A stretch of DNA of 64,000 nt, taken from the NCBI GenBank assembly GCA_027484725.1, contig JAIXSK010000017.1:310001-374000 (forward strand). Direction: 5' to 3'. The position numbers and the translations under genes are program-made. Every line of letters begins with the position of its first letter. Position 1 is the stretch's first letter. Under the pieces are notes generated by a model. That model worked only from the letters and a program-made list of their open reading frames with translations. It did not search any database and was not told the origin of the DNA. Source of the DNA: Flavobacterium sp. (lineage in GTDB: Bacteria; Bacteroidota; Bacteroidia; Flavobacteriales; Flavobacteriaceae). This document shows, piece after piece, positions 1-9,235 of the stretch.

Positions 1-301
1 TCTGCGCTGCTTGCGGAAGCTCTTTTGGACCAATCTCACAGGTTAAAGCTTTGAAAACTCCGGCTTCATTGTAGGTTGCCGACATTGGAATATTTTTCAA
101 AGTAAAAGCAGCGTCAAAATTGAACTCTGAGTTCATGTCTCCGCGATAGGTTTTGGACCATTCAGGAGTTGTATTAGGAAATTGTTTTGCAAAGGCCAAA
201 GTCACTTCAATAGGCGGAACCACTTTGTTTTTTAACTCTTTTTCTTGCGCCTTTGTTGCAAAAACCAACAATAAACTACAGAACAAAATGAAATTTTTCA
301 T
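1..301 (-). CDS. PepSY-like secreted protein (3' part cut by window edge)
   Basis: The leftward reading frame starts at the ATG at 301 and runs off the left edge, so about 100 residues are visible. It opens with a signal peptide (MKNFILFCSLLLVFATKAQ). The mature part has the pattern of PepSY-like or beta-lactamase-inhibitor-like periplasmic domains: an AFAKQFPNTTPEW segment, then an acidic beta strand, then a strand resembling 'MSATYNEAGVFKAL'. Such proteins are common exported proteins of unknown role in flavobacteria. The family call is from motif recognition only. Confidence 0.6.
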   Translation of the reverse strand, partial: MKNFILFCSLLLVFATKAQEKELKNKVVPPIEVTLAFAKQFPNTTPEWSKTYRGDMNSEFNFDAAFTLKNIPMSATYNEAGVFKALTCEIGPKELPQAAQ

Positions 302-325
302 AAGATTTGATTTGATGAAAATTTA

Positions 326-352
326 TTAAAAAACCGGCGCTCAGGCCGGCTT
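326..352 (-). terminator. Rho-independent terminator of the 383-574 gene
   Basis: On the minus strand a GC-rich hairpin (GCCGG paired with CCGGC, with a short AT extension across one mismatch) is followed by a run of six T. It lies about 30 bases past the stop codon of the small basic secreted protein. Confidence 0.6.
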
Positions 353-382
353 CATCCTGAATCATCAGGTTCTCTAACTCAA

Positions 383-574
383 TTATTTTTTAGCTTTCTC
401 TTCAGCTTTGGCCGGTTTTACAGCAGCTTGGTTGGTTTTTTTAGCTTTTTTGTGACGACGCATTTCGTGCACTTTTACTTCTTTGGCTGCGTTGGGTTGT
501 TTTTTGATGGTGTTGGCGGTTGCGAATGAAAAGCTACCCAATAACACGGCTAATAACAAAACTACTTTTTTCAT
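383..574 (-). CDS. Small basic secreted protein
   Basis: A 63-residue protein with a clear signal peptide (about residues 1-20, MKKVVLLLAVLLGSFSFATA). The mature part is short and rich in Lys, Ala and Glu (for example HEMRRHKKAKK and AKAEEKAKK) and has no recognisable domain. It is flanked by a terminator downstream and an AT-rich 240-base gap upstream, which favours an independent small gene. Similar short lysine/alanine-rich exported proteins occur in flavobacteria, but no function can be assigned. Confidence 0.6.
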   Translation of the reverse strand: MKKVVLLLAVLLGSFSFATANTIKKQPNAAKEVKVHEMRRHKKAKKTNQAAVKPAKAEEKAKK

Positions 575-816
575 GATTTCTAAGTTTTTTGAATTAATAT
601 CCTTTTAAATTCTGAAGTAAAATTAGCCTCTGAAAAATGAAGAAAAAATGAAGTAAAGCCCAGTTATGATTAGATTTAACAGCGATTTGTGAAGCCTTAC
701 AAAAACTATCAAAAAAATCCAACGATACATTTGACTAAAAATTCAAAAATCAGTTGCATTCACAACTAAATTCCTCAAGCTCAATTATTTTTTTTAGATT
801 TAACCAAATTTACCTA

Positions 817-2526
817 ATGCGCCGAACCTATATTTTCAAGATTATCTTTCTTAGTTTGTGGCTAATCATGCCTATATACAGTCAAAAGGAACAACACAGT
901 TTTGACGCGTTTTTACAAAAAGCCAAATCCTACACTGAATCAGACAACGACAGTGCTTTTATTTACCTAAAAAAATCAAGAGAATACCTTGACAATCATC
1001 AACTCAATTTGCTCAATCAAGCAAAACTGCTCGAGGCCGAAGGTGATTATTACTCATTGGTTAAAAGCAATTATAATCTGGCTACAGAGAAATATCTTGC
1101 GGGTATTAAACTCAGCGAAAAGCACCACCTCAACTACACCAATGTTTTGTATCATGCACTCGGAGTGCTTTTTCACATCACCGATAATTACCAAAAGGCC
1201 AAACAGTATTACAACAAATCCATTTCGCTTTCTGCCCAAAAAAAAGACACTTTTTTTCTATTGCGCAGCAGCATCAATTTGGCCTCGGTGTATTCCTCTT
1301 TAGGAAATTACAAAACCGCTGAAAGACTATATCTCAATGCGCTCAAATATCCTGCTCCTACTAAAATTCGCAATACGCTTTTGGCCAACTTGGGCAATAT
1401 GAAAATTCGCGAAAAAAAATACTCAGAAGCCGTTCAAGTACTCAAACAAGTGGTTGCGGTATCCAACCCAGACGCGATTGATTTGTCGTTTTTTTTAGAT
1501 GCAAAAGTGCTTGCCAATGACTTTAGCGGTTCAGATACTATCATGGCTAAAGCAGACAAAGTTTACCGTCAAACCCATGATTTGCGCGACAAAAGCATCC
1601 TTTTAAAATCACTGGGCAACTTAGCCAAAGGCATGAACAATCTTGAAAAAGCCATTGATTATAAAGACCAATACATTGTGCTTTATGACAGCCTGAAAGC
1701 CCAACAACGCGACGAAGTGGTCTATGAAATGGAATCAAAATACCAAACCGAAAAAAAGCAGCAAGAACTTCTGCAAAAAGACAAAGAAAAAAGGCAATTG
1801 CTGTATTTGGTTTTCGGAGCCTTCGCAATTGTTCTGTTATTGTCATATTTGGTTTGGGTCAACATTCGTCAGAAGAAAAACTTAGCCCGACAAAAGCAAC
1901 TTTTAGAAACCGCGGTTGACGAGAAAAACATCTTGCTCAAAGAAACGCATCATCGCGTAAAAAACAGTTTTCAAATTGTATCGAGTTTGTTGTATTTGCA
2001 ATCTGAAAACATGAAAGATCAAGAAGCCGCTTTGGCAGTTAAAGAAGCCCAAAATCGCGTAAAATCAATGGTGTTGATTCATCAAAAACTCTACAGCAAA
2101 GACCAACTCATCGGGATTGACAGCCAAGAATACATTGAAGATTTGGTGCGCGACATCATCGACAATCAAACCGATTCTATAGCAAATCTAGAAACCAAAA
2201 TCAAGGTGGAATCGGCCATTTTTTCAATTGATACCATCACGCCTTTGGGTTTAATTATCAACGAACTCATTACCAATTGCATCAAGCACGCTTTTTCCAA
2301 TGAACCCAAAAATCCGCAGATTACAGTTCGCTTTGAAAAACAAGCCGAAATCTATGTTCTTGAAATTGCCGACAACGGAAAAGGCATAAACCATCCGATT
2401 TCGGAACATTCTTTTGGTTTGAAATTAATTAATGCACTCGCCAAAAAGCTCAAGGCGAACTATACTTTTGAAAATCAAAACGGCACAAGGTTTTTGATGG
2501 AAATACATAAATTTGAGCAAATGTAA
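817..2526 (+). CDS. TPR-containing HisKA_2-type sensor histidine kinase
   Basis: I chose the ATG at 817, not an upstream TTG, because it opens directly on a signal peptide (MRRTYIFKIIFLSLWLIMP). The order is: signal peptide, periplasmic tetratricopeptide repeats (about residues 40-310), a coiled segment, one membrane helix (about 328-350), then a HisKA_2 dimerisation domain with the ETHHRVKNSFQIVSSLL box (phospho-accepting His about 378), then a HATPase with the N box (NELITNCIKHAF) and DNGKGI. This architecture is a standard flavobacterial sensor. It lies 6 bases upstream of the LytTR regulator gene, so the pair should form one two-component system. The stimulus is unknown. Confidence 0.88.
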   Translation: MRRTYIFKIIFLSLWLIMPIYSQKEQHSFDAFLQKAKSYTESDNDSAFIYLKKSREYLDNHQLNLLNQAKLLEAEGDYYSLVKSNYNLATEKYLAGIKLSEKHHLNYTNVLYHALGVLFHITDNYQKAKQYYNKSISLSAQKKDTFFLLRSSINLASVYSSLGNYKTAERLYLNALKYPAPTKIRNTLLANLGNMKIREKKYSEAVQVLKQVVAVSNPDAIDLSFFLDAKVLANDFSGSDTIMAKADKVYRQTHDLRDKSILLKSLGNLAKGMNNLEKAIDYKDQYIVLYDSLKAQQRDEVVYEMESKYQTEKKQQELLQKDKEKRQLLYLVFGAFAIVLLLSYLVWVNIRQKKNLARQKQLLETAVDEKNILLKETHHRVKNSFQIVSSLLYLQSENMKDQEAALAVKEAQNRVKSMVLIHQKLYSKDQLIGIDSQEYIEDLVRDIIDNQTDSIANLETKIKVESAIFSIDTITPLGLIINELITNCIKHAFSNEPKNPQITVRFEKQAEIYVLEIADNGKGINHPISEHSFGLKLINALAKKLKANYTFENQNGTRFLMEIHKFEQM

Positions 2527-2532
2527 ACCGCT

Positions 2533-3246
2533 ATGGCTACCAAAATTTACATCGTTGAAGACGAACCGCTCATTGCCGAAACCATTCGCACTGCCTTAGA
2601 GAAAGCGGGTTACCAAATCATCGGCATGACCGACAACGCCAAAGAAGCGCTTTTTGATATTGAACAATATCCGCCTGATTTGGCATTGATAGACATCACT
2701 TTAGACGGAAAAATGGACGGTATTGAAATGGTCGAGCACCTGCGCAAAAAAAGCCATATTCCTTTTATTTACTTGACGTCACATTCAGACGATTTAACTT
2801 TAGAACGCGCCAAAAAAACCCAACCCGACGGATACATTGTTAAACCGTTCAATGAGAATACGCTCAAGACCAATATTGAATTGGCGTTGTACAAAAATCA
2901 AATGCAACGACAATCGGTTTCATCGAGTGAAGAATTTGACTCGTTTTTTGTCAAAAACCGCGGAGAGCTGATTAAAATTTCACTGGATGATATTCTATTT
3001 CTCGAAGCTTTTGACAATTACTGCAATCTGTACACTTACGATCAAAAACACCTCATCAGTCATACCTTAAAAAGCGTTGAAGAAAAACTTCCGGCGCAAC
3101 GATTCATAAGAATTCATCGATCGTACATCATCAACATCACCAAAATAAAATCGCTGCACGACGGTTATGTTTTTATTGAGAAGAACAAAATTCCGGTGAG
3201 CAATTCCAACCGAGACGAACTCATGAAACACATTAATTTACTCTAG
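2533..3246 (+). CDS. LytTR-family response regulator
   Basis: A 237-residue protein. The N-terminal receiver domain (about 1-120) has the acidic pocket E9-D10-E11, the phospho-acceptor D54 in LALIDITLDG and the conserved Lys in GYIVKPF. The C-terminal half (about 138-237) is a LytTR DNA-binding domain with the typical strands ILFLEAFDNYCNLYT and FIRIHRSYIINI. It follows the sensor kinase by 6 bases and is certainly co-transcribed with it. LytTR regulators bind imperfect direct repeats. I could not identify its target site here, but the surface-protein gene downstream on the same strand is a candidate target. Confidence 0.9.
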   Translation: MATKIYIVEDEPLIAETIRTALEKAGYQIIGMTDNAKEALFDIEQYPPDLALIDITLDGKMDGIEMVEHLRKKSHIPFIYLTSHSDDLTLERAKKTQPDGYIVKPFNENTLKTNIELALYKNQMQRQSVSSSEEFDSFFVKNRGELIKISLDDILFLEAFDNYCNLYTYDQKHLISHTLKSVEEKLPAQRFIRIHRSYIINITKIKSLHDGYVFIEKNKIPVSNSNRDELMKHINLL

Positions 3247-3350
3247 TTTCGTTCGCACAAAAAATTATCACTTTCACTTCGTTTTTTACTTCATTCACCA
3301 AATAACCCAAAGGTGAAGCCTCTGGTTGCGCTACTTTTAAAACAAAAAAC

Positions 3351-3551
3351 ATGTTTCAAAAGCTAACGCCGCACAAAATTGTTTTGCCTACTGAGCAAGA
3401 AGGCTGGTTTTTACTGACCATTACCACCCAAGATTCCAAGACGGTTTTCACCGATTCGATTTATTCGCAAAATCAAGAAATCGTCCTGCGTGGATTCTCA
3501 GAAAAACAATACCGTTTTTCACTGGTTCCTATTATAAATAACCCTCAATAA
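3351..3551 (+). CDS. Small hypothetical protein before the surface-protein gene
   Basis: A 66-residue frame lies between the LytTR regulator and the S74 surface protein, on the same strand, ending 13 bases before the next ATG. It has alternating beta-like segments (GWFLLTITTQDSKTV, EIVLRGFSEKQYRFSLVPI) and no signal peptide. The tight spacing to the following gene supports translation. I do not recognise a family. It could also be a chance frame. Confidence 0.45.
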   Translation: MFQKLTPHKIVLPTEQEGWFLLTITTQDSKTVFTDSIYSQNQEIVLRGFSEKQYRFSLVPIINNPQ

Positions 3552-3564
3552 TCTGCTCTGAGCC

Positions 3565-6500
3565 ATGAAGAAACTCTTTTTACTTATTTCAATCATCAGT
3601 TTATCAATTCAAGCGCAAGTTGGGGTCAATACCACCAATCCTGACCCATCATCAATGCTCGATATATCCTCAACCGATAAAGGTGTGTTGGTTCCGAGAA
3701 TCAGTTTGGTCAACGTGGCCACCACAACTTTAGACGGCACCAATACCGCCGCTACAGGTTTGCTTATTTGGAACACCAACGCCGCTATAGTGGGCGGAAA
3801 CGGTGTGGGCTTTTATTATTTTGACGGAACAACTTGGGTTGCTGTAAAATCCGGAAATGGTGGCACGCTTGATCAAGCCTATGATTTTGGAGGTGCTGGA
3901 TTAGGAAAAACCATCACAGCTGATGCAGGTGCTGTTACCATCACCGGTACAGACGGTATAGTTGCTACAGGAACTTTCGGTAGTGGAACTGTAGCTCCCA
4001 GTGGTGCAGGAACCAAAATGTTCTTTAACCCAAGAAAGGCGGCGTTTAGAGCCGGAAATATCAACGGAACACAATGGGACGATGCCTCAATCGGTAATTA
4101 TTCAACCGCTTTTGGAACGCATACTACTGCAAGTGGCTCAAATTCTTTTGCAGCTGGAAGTTCAAATACTGCATCTGGGTTATATAGTGTAGCATTTGGA
4201 ACTTTATGTAATGCAACACGTGATGGAGCAATAGTGGGGGGCATTTTTAACACCTCATCTGGGGCGGGATCTGCTGTTTTTGGATATCGGAATTTAGCAA
4301 GTGGAGATGTCACATTTGCTTTTGGTGATAGCAATTATTCAAGAAGTTATGGCGAAACAGTAATTGGTATTGGAGCTACAGATTATACACCATTAAATAC
4401 AGGAAATGCTTTTCCTTCAGGGGCCACAGATAGATTATTTGTTATTGGAAATGCCATTGATACAAATATGAGTAATGACATTCAAACTTCTGAAAGAAGC
4501 AACGCGTTGGTCATTTTAAAAAATGGAGAAACAGGCTTAGGAGCAAATCCTACTTCAGGGAACCGTTTGACCGTTGGAGGAAAAACTGCTACCACCAATT
4601 TTCAAATGACCAATGGTGCAACTGCAAATTACATCATGCAAAGTGATGCTTCTGGAAATGCTAGTTGGGTGAATCCATCAACCATAAATGGAAGCGATCA
4701 CGATTTTTATGAAGTTGGAGGTACAACTCCGCCAGACAATATTAGTGACAACAAATTCACTCAAGGAAGTTTAGCTATAGGCAGCAATACAGCGGCAACC
4801 GGTGTTTTGGATGTAGACAATACCACCAAAGCCACCAGCGTTGACATCAACAATACCTTTGCGACCAATCCAATTGGGTTAAATGTGGATATCACCTCAG
4901 CCAATTCAGCCAAAACGGGAATTAAAACCACTTTCAACGGAGCGTCGACTACCGGAAACAATACATTCATTTCCAACATTGACAATACCACCGGGAATAA
5001 TAACCGCAATGGAATTTTACAGGAATTCAACGGAACCAGCTCGTCCATAGCTACCACGATTCGAGGGGTAAAAAACGATTTTAAAAGTACGGCAAACTAT
5101 TATGCTGTTATCTACGGATTTGAAAACAGCTTTGCCGACAATACCAATTCGTTCAAATACGGATTGACCAATAATTTTTTGAACGGAGGTTCAAGCCAAT
5201 CAACAGGCGTCTTGAATAATTTTAACGGAACAAGTACCGGAACAGCACACGGAATTTACAACGCATCCAGTAATTATAATGGTCAACTGAACGGTGTTTA
5301 CAACATTTTCTCAGGAACCGGCGATAATGACCATTATGGAATGTACAATTTTTTGGACGGAACCGGAACCGGTAATAAATATGGGGTTTACAACTATTTT
5401 CCAACTACCGGCGGCGGAACCCATTATGGATTGTATTCAAATGTATTAAAAGCCGGAAGCTATGCTGGTTATTTTTTAGGAAATGTGTCTATTGGAACCA
5501 CAACTGCCAACAATTACATTCTACCAGCATCACGCGGAACCAACGGACAAACCATGCAAACGGATGCTGCCGGCAATGTGTCGTGGGTAACGCCTACCGT
5601 TGTAACAGATACCGACGACCAAGCTACCGATGTATTCAGTTTGACTGGAACCACTTTAAATCTTTCCTTGCAAAATGACGGTGTCGCTACGCAAACAGTA
5701 GACCTATCGCCGCTAAAAGACCACGATTGGTACGAAGTCGGCGGCACCTCACAACCCAATGCAATAACCGACAACATCTATAAACAAGGCAGTGTTACGA
5801 TTGGAACAAATACCACTGCAACTGGAGTATTAGATATCGATAATGCGTCAAAAGCTACCAGTTTGGATATCAATAATACTTATGCCGCAAACCCCGTAGG
5901 TGTTAACATTGACATTAACACAAGCTCTGCAAACAAAACAGGAATTGAAATAACTCAAAGTGGTACATTCACCGGTTACGGCGGCGTTGGTTCTATGATT
6001 AGCACGCTTGATAATTGTAGTGGAAACTATAATCGTTTTGCTATGTATAATGTTTTTAACGGAGTATCTACTGATACGAACATCAAAGCTTATGGTATGC
6101 GAAACGCTTTTGATGCGAATTCTTTTATAGGTGATTTTATTGGAGTTGCCAATGATGATTATTCTACTTCAAATGGAAACAGATACGGTTTGGCAAATAC
6201 ATCCTATGCAACAGGTAACGGAATCACCTATGGCGTTTATAATTACTATTCTGGAACAGGCACGGGAAATAAATATGGTGTCTACAATACGATTGTTTCT
6301 TCAGCTGGCGGAACGCACTATGGAATTTATTCAAATGTACTAAAAACAGGAAGCTATGCCGGTTACTTTTTAGGAAATGTGTCTATCGGAACAACTGCAT
6401 TAAATAACTACATCTTACCTGCTTCACGCGGAACCAATGGTCAAATCATGCAAACCGACGGCAGCGGCAATGTGTCGTGGGTAAATCCTACAGTTGATAC

Positions 6501-9138
6501 AGATACCGATGATCAAGCTACCGATGTATTCAGTTTGACCGGAACCACTTTGAATCTTTCCCTTCAAAACGACGGGGTAGCCACACAAACCGTTGATTTG
6601 TCTACACTAAAAGATGCCGATTGGTTTGAAGTGGGCGGTACTACACAACCCGACGCCATCACAGATAACAAATACACTTTTGGCGATATATCCATCGGGA
6701 AATCAACCGCTGCTTCCGCTAAATTAGATGTTGATGCAGTGGTAAAGACCACAACTTTATCATTAACCAACAGCAACACTACTACCGGTACCAAATGGGG
6801 ATTACTCAACAGCTTGGTTCTAGACACAACCAACACCAATTCAGCCGGTATTGCCAATAGCGTTTCCGGAAATGTCAACTTTAAGTATGGAATGACCAAC
6901 ACTTTAAGCGGGGCAACTACCGGGGCAAATTTTGAATATGGCCTGGTCAACAATCATAACTCCACTGGAAATGTGAGTGGTTTTGGAGTATTCAATAGTT
7001 TTAGTCCTACCGCAACCAATACCGGAAATTACACAGGATTATACAATGAAGATACCAACGCCAATCACACCGGAAATTTTACCGGGCTAAACAACGTAGC
7101 TTCTAATACTGCTGCAGGTTCAATGGTTGGTGTATCCAATACACTTTCCGGTACCGGAACAGGAATTCGTACAGGTGTTAACAACAACATCTCGGGCGGA
7201 GTATTTGGAAATAGCTATGGTGTAAACACCACCATTACTTCGACTGGAGGAACCAAATATGGTGTATATTCTAATTTAAACGCGGGTGGAACTAAATATG
7301 GCGTATATAATGATTTGATTTCTAGTATAGGCGGTAGTGCCATTGCCTATGGCGTCTATAATAAAATAAATAACACCGGAGGAACTTTAGGTTCTCACTA
7401 CGGAGTATACAACGAAATGTTGGCTTTTGACTATCAATATGGAATATACACCACTATGCCAAATGGAAGTTCTTACCCACAATATGGAAATTATGTAACC
7501 ATTGCCGGTTCTGGTACGGGCAATCGTTATGGTTATTATTCTACCATAAGCCCTTTTGCTGGAGGAACACATTATGGGGTTTATTCAGAAGCCACTAAAG
7601 CTGGGAGTTATGCGGGTTATTTCTTAGGAAATGTTTCCATCGGAACTTCAACCGGAAATGAGTATATACTTCCTGACTCTCGAGGAACTAACGGACAAAT
7701 CATGCGAACCGATGGCGCTGGAAATGTGTCTTGGGCAAACCCAACTGTAGACACGGATACGGATAATCAAATCATTGATATTTTATCACTCACTGGTGAT
7801 ACCTTAAATATATCCTTGCAAGACGATGGTGTAGCCGCCCAAACCTTAAATTTAAGTGCGATAGACGATCAAGCAATCGATGTCTTTAACTTGACCGGTA
7901 GCACTTTAAATCTCTCCCTAGAAAACGACGGCGTTGCCACCCAAACGGTTGATTTATCATCCTTAGATACCGATAACCAAACTATAGATGTGCTCTCTTT
8001 GACTGGCGATACGCTCAATATTTCACTACAAGACGATGCCGTCGCTACCCAAACCTTAAATTTAGGCGCCATCGATAACCAAGGAACTGATGTGTTCAAC
8101 TTAACAGGGAACACCTTAAATCTATCGCTTCAAAATGATGGCGTGGCTACCCAAACTGTTGATTTATCTTCACTATCTAATGATTGGAAATTGACGGGCA
8201 ACGCAGGAACCGTTTCGGGCACCAATTTCATCGGAACTACCGATGCCCAAGACTTGGATTTTCGGGTGAACAATACCGTAAAAATTCGCCTTACCCAACA
8301 AGGACAATTATCCTTTGTGAATTCAGGAGGCTCTGTTTTTGTAGGTATTAATGCCGGTGACAGCGACGACTTGACCAGCAATCAAAATACGTTTGTAGGT
8401 GCTACCAGCGGACAGCTAACCACCACTGGAAATTTAAACACTGCCATTGGTCACGCCTCGTTAAACGCCAACATTTCAGGTTTGGGCAATACCGGTTTGG
8501 GCAAAAGTTCGCTGCTTACCAATACCACCGGAAGCAACAATACAGGTTTAGGTCGTTTGGCTGATGTTGCTACTTCTGGATTGAGTAATGCAACTGCTAT
8601 CGGATTTAACGCTACCGTTTCGGTTTCGGATAAAGTGCGTTTAGGCAGCGCAACAGTAACCGTTGTTGAAGGTCAAGTTCCGTATACCAATCCTTCGGAT
8701 GCGCGTTTTAAATTCAATGTCCAAGAAAATGTACCTGGATTGGATTTCATCAAAAAATTAAAACCAGTTACGTATAATTTTGATACAAAGAAATTCGACG
8801 AACACCTCAACAAAAATCGTAATCGAAATGAAGTAGTATTTGAAGATTTCTCTAAATCAACCGCCATTGTGCGCACCGGATTTTTAGCACAAGATGTAGA
8901 AAAAATCTGTGCTGATTTAGGCTATAATTTTGATGGTTTGCACATTCCCGACGACAACAATCCAACCGACAACTATGGCATTGCTTACAGTCAATTCATC
9001 ATGCCGATTGTCAAAGCCGTTCAAGAGCAACAAGAAATCATCGAACATCAAAAAGCCGAATTAGAGCAGCTTAAATCACAACTTGACCAACTCAAATCAC
9101 TCGAGCAAAGATTAGAAGCTTTAGAAAAAAGCCGATAA
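3565..9138 (+). CDS. Giant repetitive surface protein with C-terminal S74 (tail-fibre chaperone) domain
   Basis: An 1857-residue protein with a signal peptide (MKKLFLLISIISLSIQAQ) and the flavobacterial start VGVNTTNPDPSSMLDIS. Next come YadA-head-like strands rich in Ala/Ser/Gly (about 175-260), then three large modules of roughly 300 residues that each open with an EVGGTT(P/Q)PD-type line, and then degenerate copies of a 'TDVFNLTGNTLNLSLQNDGV' unit. A second head-like stretch precedes the S74 region: SDARFKFNVQENVPGLDFIKKL near 1715, ending in a coiled coil (QEQQEIIEHQKAELEQL). S74 domains act as intramolecular chaperones for trimeric fibres and often self-cleave in phage proteins. The inferred role is a trimeric surface fibre. 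No T9SS sorting domain is visible. Confidence 0.85.
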   Translation: MKKLFLLISIISLSIQAQVGVNTTNPDPSSMLDISSTDKGVLVPRISLVNVATTTLDGTNTAATGLLIWNTNAAIVGGNGVGFYYFDGTTWVAVKSGNGGTLDQAYDFGGAGLGKTITADAGAVTITGTDGIVATGTFGSGTVAPSGAGTKMFFNPRKAAFRAGNINGTQWDDASIGNYSTAFGTHTTASGSNSFAAGSSNTASGLYSVAFGTLCNATRDGAIVGGIFNTSSGAGSAVFGYRNLASGDVTFAFGDSNYSRSYGETVIGIGATDYTPLNTGNAFPSGATDRLFVIGNAIDTNMSNDIQTSERSNALVILKNGETGLGANPTSGNRLTVGGKTATTNFQMTNGATANYIMQSDASGNASWVNPSTINGSDHDFYEVGGTTPPDNISDNKFTQGSLAIGSNTAATGVLDVDNTTKATSVDINNTFATNPIGLNVDITSANSAKTGIKTTFNGASTTGNNTFISNIDNTTGNNNRNGILQEFNGTSSSIATTIRGVKNDFKSTANYYAVIYGFENSFADNTNSFKYGLTNNFLNGGSSQSTGVLNNFNGTSTGTAHGIYNASSNYNGQLNGVYNIFSGTGDNDHYGMYNFLDGTGTGNKYGVYNYFPTTGGGTHYGLYSNVLKAGSYAGYFLGNVSIGTTTANNYILPASRGTNGQTMQTDAAGNVSWVTPTVVTDTDDQATDVFSLTGTTLNLSLQNDGVATQTVDLSPLKDHDWYEVGGTSQPNAITDNIYKQGSVTIGTNTTATGVLDIDNASKATSLDINNTYAANPVGVNIDINTSSANKTGIEITQSGTFTGYGGVGSMISTLDNCSGNYNRFAMYNVFNGVSTDTNIKAYGMRNAFDANSFIGDFIGVANDDYSTSNGNRYGLANTSYATGNGITYGVYNYYSGTGTGNKYGVYNTIVSSAGGTHYGIYSNVLKTGSYAGYFLGNVSIGTTALNNYILPASRGTNGQIMQTDGSGNVSWVNPTVDTDTDDQATDVFSLTGTTLNLSLQNDGVATQTVDLSTLKDADWFEVGGTTQPDAITDNKYTFGDISIGKSTAASAKLDVDAVVKTTTLSLTNSNTTTGTKWGLLNSLVLDTTNTNSAGIANSVSGNVNFKYGMTNTLSGATTGANFEYGLVNNHNSTGNVSGFGVFNSFSPTATNTGNYTGLYNEDTNANHTGNFTGLNNVASNTAAGSMVGVSNTLSGTGTGIRTGVNNNISGGVFGNSYGVNTTITSTGGTKYGVYSNLNAGGTKYGVYNDLISSIGGSAIAYGVYNKINNTGGTLGSHYGVYNEMLAFDYQYGIYTTMPNGSSYPQYGNYVTIAGSGTGNRYGYYSTISPFAGGTHYGVYSEATKAGSYAGYFLGNVSIGTSTGNEYILPDSRGTNGQIMRTDGAGNVSWANPTVDTDTDNQIIDILSLTGDTLNISLQDDGVAAQTLNLSAIDDQAIDVFNLTGSTLNLSLENDGVATQTVDLSSLDTDNQTIDVLSLTGDTLNISLQDDAVATQTLNLGAIDNQGTDVFNLTGNTLNLSLQNDGVATQTVDLSSLSNDWKLTGNAGTVSGTNFIGTTDAQDLDFRVNNTVKIRLTQQGQLSFVNSGGSVFVGINAGDSDDLTSNQNTFVGATSGQLTTTGNLNTAIGHASLNANISGLGNTGLGKSSLLTNTTGSNNTGLGRLADVATSGLSNATAIGFNATVSVSDKVRLGSATVTVVEGQVPYTNPSDARFKFNVQENVPGLDFIKKLKPVTYNFDTKKFDEHLNKNRNRNEVVFEDFSKSTAIVRTGFLAQDVEKICADLGYNFDGLHIPDDNNPTDNYGIAYSQFIMPIVKAVQEQQEIIEHQKAELEQLKSQLDQLKSLEQRLEALEKSR
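4696..8170 (+). repeat. Intragenic tandem modules of the surface-fibre gene
   Basis: Diverged direct repeats inside the S74 protein gene. Module openings encode HDFYEVGGTTPPD at about 4696, HDWYEVGGTSQPN at about 5719 and ADWFEVGGTTQPD at about 6613, so the spacing is about 1.02 kb and then 0.89 kb. Each module ends with a GNVSIGTT, LPxSRGTNGQ, SLTGTTLNLSL, VATQTVDLS series. The last series is further duplicated in short form between about 7760 and 8170. The copies differ at many positions, so they are old duplications and not recent amplification. Confidence 0.8.
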
Positions 9139-9157
9139 TCTTCAACCAAATAAAAAA

Positions 9158-9195
9158 ACAAGAGCGCTCAATTTTTTTGAAGCGCTCTTTTACTT
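9158..9195 (+). terminator. Rho-independent terminator after the surface-fibre gene
   Basis: The inverted repeat AGAGCGCT (9161-9168) and AGCGCTCT (9181-9188) encloses a T-rich loop. It is preceded by an A run and followed by T residues. It lies 20 bases past the stop codon and before the polA start. Confidence 0.8.
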
Positions 9196-9235
9196 TTGGG
9201 CCACTTAGTTTATTACTTTTGAAAAAAACAAATTC

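Noticed and set aside
6564..6953. Long antisense frame inside the surface-fibre gene
   Set aside because: It is one of many open frames opposite a repetitive, Thr/Gly-rich gene. It has no family similarity, and the sense strand is clearly coding.
4696..8170. CRISPR-like regular repeats
   Set aside because: The repeats are coding, hundreds of bases long and diverged; no 25-40 base identical repeats with unique spacers exist.
9214..9221. Promoter -7 box TACTTTTG before polA
   Set aside because: The box matches, but the nearest TTTTG lies only 15 bases upstream, and its place next to a terminator makes it too weak to list as a feature.
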